This document shows, piece by piece, positions 52,505 to 61,189 of a stretch of 64,000 nt of DNA. The notes under the pieces were generated by a model. It did no database searches and had not been told where the DNA came from. It saw only the letters and a program-made list of their open reading frames with translations. Every line of letters starts with the position of its first letter. Position 1 is the first letter of the stretch. The position numbers were made by a program, and so were the translations under genes. Source of the stretch: Micrasema longulum. Taxonomy: Eukaryota > Arthropoda > Insecta > Trichoptera > Brachycentridae. Where the stretch lies: positions 38,565-102,564 of the forward strand of contig JAGVSM010002394.1 in NCBI GenBank assembly GCA_022494885.1. Reading direction: 5' to 3'.

Positions 52505-53530
52505 TTATTTATTATTATTATAAGTAACTTATATAGGGCTATTTTCGAAATCTAATGCCTTAAGGGCGCTTTGCAAAGTGATTATATAAAGAAATAAATT
52601 TAATTTAAATTTTTTTGATTTGTCAAACAAACAAACCATCACGCCGTTTCCCCGTAAGGGTGGGCAGAGAGGATAGAACGCCACAACATTCTATCTTTGC
52701 ATACAGATCTCGCTTCCTCTACTTTCATACATCTTCTCATGCACGCGCGCCGATTATTGCGACTTTTGACATGTCCATCTTTAAGTATTTGTTGGATTTG
52801 GTCATGCCATGTCTTTCTCGGTCTTCCTCTATTTCTGCATCCATCAACATTAGCATTGTAAATATTCTTAGCTGTTCTTTCGCTGTCCATTCGTTCTACA
52901 TGTCCAGACCAGCGCAGAGCTCCTTTCTTGATGTTGTCGATAGTGCTCGTCTCAGCCTTACATAATGTACGGATCTCAACATTTGTGCATCTATCGTACA
53001 TTGTTTTACCACACATTCGCCTGAGAGATCGCATTTCGACAGCATTCGGCCTAATTTCATCTCTGTTTTTACAAGTCCATACTTCGCTCCCATACATCAG
53101 GGACGGGACCAGGACTCCGTTGTGAACTGCCAATTTTGCCTCTTGTGACAATTTTAATTTAAGAAAAACTACTTTGTCATTACTTACGTCATTATTGTGT
53201 ATGTATTTATAAACCGAACTCCTCCAAACATGAGCATCTTGAAAGATTAGAGTTTAAAAATTATAGTATTAAAAAATATATATACAAAAATGAAACAAGC
53301 TATTTTCCTATCTCCAGAGTTTTGCTTTCAAGTCAGAAAGGGTGGATTTTAGGTTAGGGGCGGGTTTCAGGAGTAAATTGTAACTTGGCTATACGAAAGC
53401 CACCCCAAACACTATGTGGAGAGAACTATTTTAATTACTGAGGAGCGGAGGGTTCCAAGGAATTAACTTTGAGAAGTAAGGAAAACGGAATTCTGTTTCT
53501 TTGCAAGACTTTGGAATTGAAAAGGCTTTG
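52505..53530 (-). mobile_element. LINE-E 3' end split by RTE-like fragment
   Basis: 52505-52620 is the LINE-E hairpin tail (AAGGGCGCTTTGC). 53152-53190 (TTTAATTTAAGAAAAAC) continues it as at 39110-39180. On the minus strand at 53310-53400 a decayed SYNLLLKPAPNLKSTLSDLK-like ending follows. Confidence 0.5.
52618..53151 (-). pseudogene. RTE-like LINE C-terminal fragment (nested)
   Basis: One open minus-strand frame of 170 codons: KLAVHNGVLVPSLMYGSEVW, MRSLRRMCGKTMYDRC, VEIRTLC, ALRWSGHVERMDSERTAKNI, CRNRGRPRKTWHDQIQQILK, ending AYPYGE-like HPYGETA. Block order (LMYGSEVW, RRMxG, RWxGHVxRM, GRPRKTW) is the RTE-type C-terminus. The frame starts mid-gene, so it is 5'-truncated although open. A short related piece is at 24286-24440. 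Confidence 0.85.
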
Positions 53531-53840
53531 TGTACATGATTTTTTAATAAAAATATACCGGTTTTTTAAATTTTAATATTGCACTAGAATTCCGTTTAAA
53601 ATATATCCAGATCGTTATCAGGGTCGGTTAATCGGTACATATCGAGTAATAATAATAAGTCAGCTTTAAATGAATTAAATGAAAAGGTGACACTTTTACA
53701 TGTTAAGCGTAGTTACAAGTGCTGTACATTAGCACAGTATGTACGTATCGTACTGTAAATGGAAGTCATTGCTTGCTAATCATCTTGGTCAAAGTATTCA
53801 TTTATTTTACTTATTTAACACTTAATATACATATACAATT

Positions 53841-54450
53841 TATATACATATAAGGGCGGGCATATTGCCATAAAGTTATTTCTTCCTACCTACCTAAACC
53901 TAAGTTTGAGAAAATTACAAGTACATGGACATATTGAATCTTACAATTTTATACAAAAATTAAAAACAAATATTAACAAAATAAAAATATTGAAAAAAAA
54001 ACACTCTGCTATGAAGAGAGGAGAGGGGATGGGAAGGAAAAAAGAAGAAGAATATAGGAACAATTAAAATATTTAGATAGTGACATTTCAATCTTGCCTT
54101 AAATGTAAATAAATAAAGGGCGTCTCTAACATTAGTGGGTAGATTATTTCACGATCGAGCGGCTTCTACTGTGAAAGAGAAGGCAAGAAAATAAGAGCGC
54201 TGAAAGGGTATTAAAGGGGTTCCCTCGTTACTTGAACGAAGAGATAGTCCGTGTTGTGATAAAGGTTGGAAGAGCTCTCTCAGATAAACAGGCGAAGTGG
54301 GATTATTTAAAATATTGTGAAGAAGTGATAGAATGTGAGTTTTTCTTCTATGCCAGTGAGTTGCGTGCGATATTCGGTTATGTGGTCGAATTTGCGAAGA
54401 TCAAAAATATAACGTACACAAACATTCTACAATCGTTCTAACTTATCAAG
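53841..54450 (-). pseudogene. LINE-C 3' fragment, copy 3
   Basis: The minus strand gives FDHITEYRTQL, then RSSNEGTPLIPFQRSYFLAF, then SFTVEAARS-NNLPTNVRDAL (stop in place of W) and FTFKARLK. The UTR shows the GGTAGGTAGGAAG and TTGCC motifs (hairpin partly lost) and GCCCGCCCTTATATG at 53850. It shows that LINE-C is a CR1/L2-type LINE. Confidence 0.7.
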
Positions 54451-55024
54451 TAATTCAGAGTCAGCATCTGGATAACATACATCGGCATTGTCAAATTAAG
54501 CTGTTTTCGGGCAGCCTTTTGTTATTTTGCAAATCGTAGTATGCTTCGGTATAATTTTTTTTTTGAAAAATCAGCAATTCGGATAGTCGGAGTACGCATA
54601 ATTGGAGTTTTACTATGTATAATCTAGGCAATGTCTCGCAGCAGTCTCCTGCAATGGTCTCTTCCCTTAGTCAAAATCGATGGGCGATGATTCCACTGTC
54701 GAGCCGCATGGACACTAGATGAATACGTAAACGCCCCATGGAGTTGAAAAATAAATCACTATAATTTTTCACTAAATTCCATTCTAAAAATGCCATGGCT
54801 ACGTAGCACCCCTGTGAATTTTCGTGTCTGGTTTTGAAACATCTCGTACATACATTATGTTCGTTCAAACACTTGGTGTGGAAAGCCGAGTCAATATTTG
54901 CCACGAAATATGTATGACTATTCCAGGCGCGGGAACCAACCAATCAAACCAAACCCCGCTAGAACGCAATTTGGGTTAACACCTCTCCGATCGCAATCCT
55001 CATACATTTTGATAATAAAGTAGA
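54451..55024. other. mostly unassigned; LINE-B scrap at 54682-54722
   Basis: TGATTCCACTGTCGAGCCGC at 54689 and ATGGACACTAGATG match the inverse of LINE-B coding sequence. A 90-codon minus-strand frame over this (54671-54943) has no recognised domain. Confidence 0.4.
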
Positions 55025-55205
55025 TAATATAGAGTCAGTCTCGTGGCGTAATGTTCAGCGCGTTTGCCTACCATGCAAGAGGTCTCGGGTTCGATTCCCG
55101 ACGCGGTTGAAATGAAATATTTATTTAAAAGGCTGTTTTTTCACTACAATATTTCATAGTCCTTGCACTGGCACATGAAGCGTAAGACTGATTATTTATT
55201 TATTT
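55025..55205 (+). mobile_element. tRNA-derived SINE-2
   Basis: The head 55037-55110 is tRNA-like: A box GTGGCGTAATG, anticodon-arm TTGC-CTACCAT-GCAA (would-be anticodon ACC, tRNA-Gly-like) and a perfect B box GGTTCGATTCC. The body ends GAAGCGTAAGACTGATTATT. A fragment lies inverted at 35530. The acceptor stem does not pair, so it is not a tRNA gene. Confidence 0.75.
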
Positions 55206-55540
55206 TACTTTATTTTATTTATTTATTATTTTATACATACATTATTACAAAAATAGCACAAAAAACTCTGGCAAATTCTGCTTGTACTAGGAGTAGGCTC
55301 AGTATATGAAGGGCCGGCTAGCCAGAAATATTAGTATGCCTAATGTTGCAATTGGTTCCTATATGGGCAAATGTCTGTTTTAAGAAACCGATTTGTTGCG
55401 GCAAATACAGTTTTCGAATATGTTTCCTATAAATAAAAATAATATTGAAGAAATAGAAAAACAGTTATAGCCTAAAAGAGAGGAAAAGAAAAAAAAGTAC
55501 ATTTTACATTAAATGTAAAAATAAAATTAAACAGATAAAT
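55206..55540. other. probable minus-strand LINE 3' UTR
   Basis: TTTATTTATTATTTTATACATACA at 55214 resembles a LINE tail; no coding block. Confidence 0.35.
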
Positions 55541-55632
55541 ACATACACATACACGCATACATACTACATACATACACATACATACACACACATATATACA
55601 GATACATATATATACACAAATACATACATAAT
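55541..55632. repeat. CATA-rich microsatellite
   Basis: ACATACAC/ACATACAT repeats of about 90 bp. Confidence 0.85.
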
Positions 55633-55982
55633 ATTTTATTTTATTTTTACATCTGAGCATGTTTCTCATTCTTTATTTCAATTCTTAATTTTTAACTACT
55701 CTTACAAATTTTCTTCATTTTTAATATTATTTCCATTTGTAAATACTCACTACAGACTATAAACTTTAAAATATATATTTTTTCACTTAAATTTTAATTT
55801 TTAAACAACTTTCATTTATGTTTTTCTTTTTCCTTCTCTTTTTTATACTTTCATAATTAACCTTACATATAATTGCTTTACAATATGGAAACTTCACTGG
55901 TCCATTAGAATTAAGTCTAATTGAGTCAAATATTAAACTTTGTAACTGTACTGTATGTTTCCTAAATAAAAGAAAAAAAATA
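55633..55982 (+). mobile_element. LINE-G 3' UTR, copy 2
   Basis: ACATCTGAGCATGTTTC to GTATGTTTCCTAAATAAAAG, as at 25600-26092. Confidence 0.6.
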
Positions 55983-55984
55983 TA

Positions 55985-56637
55985 AATATATATTTATTTA
56001 TTTATTTATTTTATTAGGTAAACAAACAGTATGTACACATATATTGCCAATTTCTTTGTATATTAGAGTAAGAAACTCATGCACACACCAAAAAAATTGT
56101 TTACACTTAATACAATAATTTAAATTATGTTCAATATAATAAATGTAAAAGAAACGAAATGAAAAAATATTTATATAATAATAATGTTAAATGTCTGCTT
56201 CTCTCAAAATTTCTATAATTTTTGACCTAAATTTACTAACATTGTCACAAAAAATATCAGCCTCGGTAAATATATTGTTATATTGGTCGCATATTCTAGG
56301 TATTGTAGATTGTTTAAAATAGTTTGTTGACGCGTTTTCAGTGTAAAACAAAAGATTTTGTCTTGTCGGTCTAGATGGCACACGGAATGGAAGTCTTTCT
56401 AGTAGGTTAGGAGAATCAATTTATTATTTATTAATTTGAATAAAAATAACTGGTCCAACATTATTCTTCGATTTTTAAGAGAGTTTATTCCATGGTACTG
56501 CATACTTTCAGCATGATTAGAAAAGTTAAAGTTTAACCGGTAGTCGGCCTGCTTAAAAAAAATTTGTTGGACCCTTTCTAGTCTATTAATACTTACATTA
56601 TAGTAAGGTGACCAAATAGGAGTACAGTATTCTACCT
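55985..56637 (-). pseudogene. LINE RT C-terminal fragment (LINE-A-like clade)
   Basis: Minus-strand VEYCTPIWSPYYNVSINRLE, RVQQIFFKQADYRLNF, LKNRRIMLDQLFLFKLINN, then after a frameshift VPSRPTRQNLLFYTENASTN and RSKIIEILREADI. Same block order as the 9.9-10.5 and 30.2-30.7 kb fragments. (ATAAATAAAT)n tail at 55985. It ends abruptly at 56637, against LINE-B. Confidence 0.75.
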
Positions 56638-56912
56638 GAAACATCTCCTTTCTCTTCCTTAATCTCTCCTCCTTTCCTCTTTCCTCTCTTTTCCCTTTTC
56701 CCATTGAGTAATAGTTTTGATTTAAGGTAATTTCTATTTTTTAATATCTAGCTTTTTAATCTTTTTTTTCTATTGAATATGTTCTGTAACTTGAATTATA
56801 AAAATATAACTTTTATTTTATTGGTTGGTTGGAAGAAATTGCCATTTGGCAATAAGCCCGCCAATGTACAAATAACATTACGTACAAAAAGTTAAATAAA
56901 TTTAAAAAAATA
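56638..56912 (+). mobile_element. LINE-B 3' UTR
   Basis: AACATCTCCTTTCTCTTCC, then GGTTGGTTGGAAG, TTGCCATTTGGCAA, and GTTAAATAAATTTAAA. No coding part remains. Confidence 0.75.
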
Positions 56913-56929
56913 AATATATGCTTAGACTT

Positions 56930-57022
56930 CCATAGTATCTTTTCTTAAATGTTCTTCACCTCTGTTGTAATATGTTTATCTTATATAAATAATCGAATAA
57001 ATAAATTATGTTTTGCTTTTAC
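56930..57022 (-). repeat. FB fragment with flank shared at 21.35 kb
   Basis: The complement of AACATATTACAACAGAGGTG, with flank GTAAAAGCAAAACATAATTT, matches 21345-21440. Confidence 0.65.
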
Positions 57023-57705
57023 CTTCACGAATCAGAATAGGTTGGTAAGATCGTGTGGATTTGTGTGCCAAAGTCGTGACTTGGCCACTCTCTTGGATCC
57101 TCTTTGTCACGAATTTGAAAGTTAAAAGTGCAATCTCGTACTCATCACCACCATTTCCCCTCCTGCATTCTGCGGTGCATTGGAAGAGCAATGCATTGAT
57201 ACTCCGAAGACCTGGAAATAGGATACAAAAAATATTTCCTTTACACAAAAAAATGAAAGCATTTAACCTTTCCGGGTACCAGGAATACCCCGGCCTTAAA
57301 TTTTGTTAAATTGTGCTTTATGACACCGCGCTTCTCTCACTGCTACATGTTGAATTACACTGATCTAAAGTCTCACAACCCGTTAGCGGGAAGGTAAGTT
57401 AAACTTTTTTTAAATATTTCTAAATATGAAAGTTTGAACTAAATAATTTTCTTACAAAAAACTAAAGTAGCGATGTAAAAATAGTATCTTACATTCAAAA
57501 GCACACTTATTCCAGATTACCATTCAAAAAACAAATTGAGAAAATTCCTTTATTTGCAATCTTGGAATCGAAAAGCGCGACGAAGGGTGTCATTTTCTTA
57601 CAATTTTTAAAAATGTCGATTAACTCGAAAACTGTAAGACTTTTACTAGGCATATTATTTTTATTTTCTGGACCATCATAGTGTCCCCTATCTATAGGTA
57701 TCAGG
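57023..57705. other. no recognised gene
   Basis: GC-richer than average at 57040-57310. Overlapping 80-84-codon frames on both strands (57006-57309) have no recognised domains. Possibly unique host sequence. Confidence 0.35.
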
Positions 57706-58060
57706 GGCGAACCGTGTATAGAAGCGATTATGCGCAGCTTACTATTATATTTGACGAACCATAATAATGTTTAACTGTAATTTTATTTACAGAAAAACAA
57801 ATAAATAATTACCATTTATTTTAAACCATTTCCACCGTTTGTATTTTTATCCTAATATAAATATTAATAATAATAAAGTGCGCCCAGCGCCTGCGGTGAG
57901 CCAAGAAACTAGCCGATTATTGCACCTTATTTTTTCATACAAATAAGTATACTATATTTTGAATGTCTTTACCCCAGCGCGGGTTTTTTCTCCTAGATTA
58001 AACTTGCAGATAACACAAATTATTTGAAGATTCTTGATTTGGAAAACAGTATTTCAAATA
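57706..58060. repeat. unclassified dispersed repeat (copy 2 of 2)
   Basis: Matches 29530-29875, including AAAGTGCGCCCAGCGCC and AACTTGCAGATAACA. Confidence 0.65.
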
Positions 58061-58566
58061 TTATTTTTTGAGGGCTATTTTTCTTCGAGATGGTACTTTT
58101 GACATAAGACATTTAATTTCATGCGTCATATTGCAGGACATATGGCGCTCGACGCGGCCGTTTTTAGCACTTTTAATTTCTAGAACAATTCGGCCAGTTG
58201 ACGTTTCAATTGAATATTTAATATCGACTGAATTCGTAGTGCTATTTTTTTATCTATTTTTAGTTATATATTAAAGTAATGGATAGTATATCTATACAAT
58301 ATAATATTTCACGGAGTTACGTCGTTTGAGTTGATTTCACGGATGAGAGTTGTTTTATCACACAGAAAAATATCAATGTATAGTATATATTACTTACATC
58401 ATATTATGTACCTTCTATGTGGGTACAAATATGTGATATTTTTTTATGGCTTACCTGTTAATAAAATCACCATTCGCCACTGATAGGTATAAGGTTATCC
58501 ATTCATTACGCCCCACCTGTATATATTCCCTGGTAATGAAAAGTATGCAAAAAATATAAAATGAAT
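58061..58566. other. no recognisable gene
   Basis: Unassigned; a 68-codon frame 58068-58274 has no recognised features. Confidence 0.35.
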
Positions 58567-59240
58567 ACAATATATGAGTTTGTCCAAATGTTCGTAGACA
58601 AAAGACTGGATTTCACCCCCTCGGGAGTCATTAAGATTTACAAATTACAACAGGGATGAAGAATATTTTAAATAATGGTATATGGAAGTCAAAGCATTTA
58701 CAGGGCTTATGACTGTCATTGGCTGGTTTAAGTGGCTACTTTACACACTTTACACACACGGCTGATTCAGGAAAAAGAAAACTTGTTGAAATCCCCAAAC
58801 ACCAGATTTGGAGATCATGCTTTTGCCGCCGCCGGCCCCTCTGCCTGGAACCAATTGCCTTCAAACTTACGAATCATCGACAGTTTAGATCCCAACTAAA
58901 ATCCCACTTCTTTAAACTATCATACCCTCAATTTTAAATCTGGAAATATAATGTATCACTTAAGTTTAGTTAGAATGTAAGTTTAGATATACAATTGTAA
59001 AGCGCCCTTGAGGTGATTTTTTACAAAAATGGCGCTTTATAAATCAGACAAATATTATTATTATATTACTGTGTAAAATTCACCATTTGGCCTATGTTTG
59101 AACATCCATATTTCTTCAATTCTTCCATTTGTTGATTTTAGTGAAGTTAAAGAGCTGCAATGACAGATCATAAGCCCTGTAAATGTCTTGACTTCCATAT
59201 TCCCTTATTTTAGGTATTCTCCATCCCTGTTGTAATTTGT
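58567..59240 (+). mobile_element. FB-B element with nested LINE-E
   Basis: X end ACAATATATGAGTTTGTCC, CCCTCGGGAGTC, arm TTTACAAATTACAACAGGG, core to CTTTACACAC. Then LINE-E, then core remainder (CATTTGGCCTATGTTTGAAC) and inverse arm to CCCTGTTGTAATTTGTAAA. TATAAAATGAAT before and TATAAATTAATA after could be a decayed target duplication. Confidence 0.75.
58752..59066 (+). mobile_element. LINE-E 3' fragment (nested)
   Basis: Encodes PKHQIWRSCFCRRR (decayed FGDRAFAAAGPSAW-type block), then RQFRSQLKSHFFKLSYPQF and a stop. The UTR hairpin is AAAGCGCCCTTGAGG...GGCGCTTTATAA, ending in (ATT)n. Confidence 0.8.
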
Positions 59241-59531
59241 AAATATAAATTAATAGTTAAATTACAGGTAAACCCAAAATAATGTTTTAGTTGACGTATT
59301 GAATTATGTTTCCGTTTGCATTTTCGAATTTATACAGTAAAAGTGATTATATTTGCTACAAAAAACAACATATTTCACATCAATTAATCAAATTCTGTCA
59401 ATATTTCGTGGTATTTGTATTTTCGGCCAATGCTACCAGGGTTGCCGGAAACCGCTAAAGTATTTATAAAATTACTGTGAACATATTCAAACTTTAAATA
59501 TAGTTATAATAATCATGATTAATGAACAAAT

Positions 59532-59565
59532 ACGAGGGTCAGCCAAAAATTAATGCCCCCTTTGG
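59532..59565. repeat. possible mariner-type terminal sequence
   Basis: TACGAGGGTCAGCC then CAAAAATTAATGCCCCC, starting with TA, resembles mariner-family inverted-repeat ends. No partner end is in the window. Confidence 0.25.
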
Positions 59566-59802
59566 CGCTATTCCTCAAACATTCATAAACTCAACATAGA
59601 ACCATAGTGATCATTGTTTTATCCGTATTAGAAAAAAAACATTTTAACCATTAAATAAGTTATTTTGTGCCTCATAATTTAAACCAAATTGAATTCAGTG
59701 CGTGTCCTGTTACAGTGTATAAAATATAAATCTTTTTTCAGTGCAATTAATCGGTAAACAACTATTAAACTAATTATAATTTGATTGTGGGTAGAGTACA
59801 AA

Positions 59803-60816
59803 ATGTCTAATAAATGCATCGTGTGCCCTGAGCTAATCACTGCGATCAATTCATTTACGTGCTGCGAGTGTAAAGGGTCACTCCATTACAAGTGTGGCGG
59901 TTTACCTGAGGGACCATCGAAACGCCTCACTGCTGACAGACGCCGGGCGCTGAAATGCACTCTATGCATACAGATTTCTCAAGACACGGCTGATAACGCG
60001 GTGAAACCAGGGATTGCAAACCAAGAGTTTGCGAGCCAGAGGCTCTACGAAAAATCCACGTTAGCTAAATCCCCAGCCAGCTTGGTATCACTTGATATGA
60101 TTTTAAGTGAAATCCTTGATACTAAAAGTCAACTGGCGGGTCTCTCCACTCTGATAGAAGATGTCAAATTTATTAAAAGTGAGTTAGCAGATCTAAGAGC
60201 ATCCTGCGAATTTAACAGCAATAAACTAACTGACTGCACAACAAGAATCACAGCTATGGAAAAAAAATGTCTAGAGATAGATGAAATCAAGGTAGCAGTC
60301 AAGAGCGTCCAAGACGACGTGAATCGACTTAAGTCAGAGATGGCTGTCAAAGATCAATGGTCTAGACTAAGCAACATTGAAATAAAGGGTGTACCACAGA
60401 AAAAGGACAAAAATCTATTCACAATATTAGACAGCATCAGTCGAAAGGTGGACTACACTTTTCCTAAATCCCAAATAAATTATATATCACGGGTACCGGT
60501 TCATAACTCTAAAGAGAAGTCAATAATAGTGAGTTTTATTAATCGATATTTAAAGGAAGATTTCACATCAGCCGCTCGCGCCATGAAAAACTTATCAGCT
60601 AACGATTTAGGCTTCCATTCGACCAATCGAATATATATAAACGACCATCTGACTCCGTTGACCAAGAAACTCCTTACGATGACCAAAACCAAGTTGAAGG
60701 ATGAAAAGGGATATGAGTATATTTGGGTAAAATATGGCAAAATTCATGCAAGATTGAATGATACTTCAAGTGTCCACATTATAAACACTGAGGCCGATTT
60801 AAACAAGTTCGTTTAA
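59803..60816 (+). CDS. LINE-A ORF1: PHD-like zinc finger, coiled coil and FP25K-like domain
   Basis: Predicted nucleic-acid-binding ORF1 protein of 337 residues, expected to coat the element RNA. I start it at ATG 59803 (context AAAATGT); the open frame begins earlier at 59785, but with TTG. Residues C5, C8, C20, C23, H28, C31, C52, C55 form a C4HC3 PHD-type finger. Residues about 85-200 are heptad-rich (LSEILDTKSQLAGLSTLIED, KSVQDDVNRLKSEM), a likely trimeric or dimeric coiled coil. Residues about 200-337 (SNIEIKGVPQKKDKN, SIIVSFINRYLKEDF, RIYINDHLTPLTKKLL, YEYIWVKYGKIHARLN) match the FP25K-like C-terminal domain common in insect LINE ORF1 proteins. No disabling mutation seen. Confidence 0.85.
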   Translation: MSNKCIVCPELITAINSFTCCECKGSLHYKCGGLPEGPSKRLTADRRRALKCTLCIQISQDTADNAVKPGIANQEFASQRLYEKSTLAKSPASLVSLDMILSEILDTKSQLAGLSTLIEDVKFIKSELADLRASCEFNSNKLTDCTTRITAMEKKCLEIDEIKVAVKSVQDDVNRLKSEMAVKDQWSRLSNIEIKGVPQKKDKNLFTILDSISRKVDYTFPKSQINYISRVPVHNSKEKSIIVSFINRYLKEDFTSAARAMKNLSANDLGFHSTNRIYINDHLTPLTKKLLTMTKTKLKDEKGYEYIWVKYGKIHARLNDTSSVHIINTEADLNKFV

Positions 60817-61189
60817 TATGTTTATTATTATTTATATCGCTCGCACTTTCCTTATGTATTTTTTATGTACTCGCATTACTGTCAATGATTGTTTTGAATG
60901 TGTTTGTAACCCCTGTTTTCGAAAGCAAACGCTCGCTTTATTATATTAATATATACTCATATGTTTACTTACAATTTAACTTTATTTATCTACAACGCAA
61001 GTATCTACATCTTTATGTCTCTTTTATTCGCACATTTATTGCAAATTATATCCGCTCGCCCGCTCTAACACATTACATTTATTTTTTTTCTGCCTAAACT
61101 ACGTACCGGTAATCTTCGGAATCAATACTCGCATGTTTCTATTTTATTTTGTTTCATAATTATGTTAATTAATATTTACGATCTTTCTT

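Noticed and set aside
55037..55110. tRNA-Gly(ACC)-like gene
   Set aside because: The anticodon arm and B box look good, but the acceptor stem does not pair and a SINE body and tail follow; a second copy of the tail exists at 35.5 kb.
59785..59802. Longer ORF1 start upstream of 59803
   Set aside because: The codon at 59785 is TTG; the first ATG in frame is 59803, in good context, and precedes the zinc finger by four codons.
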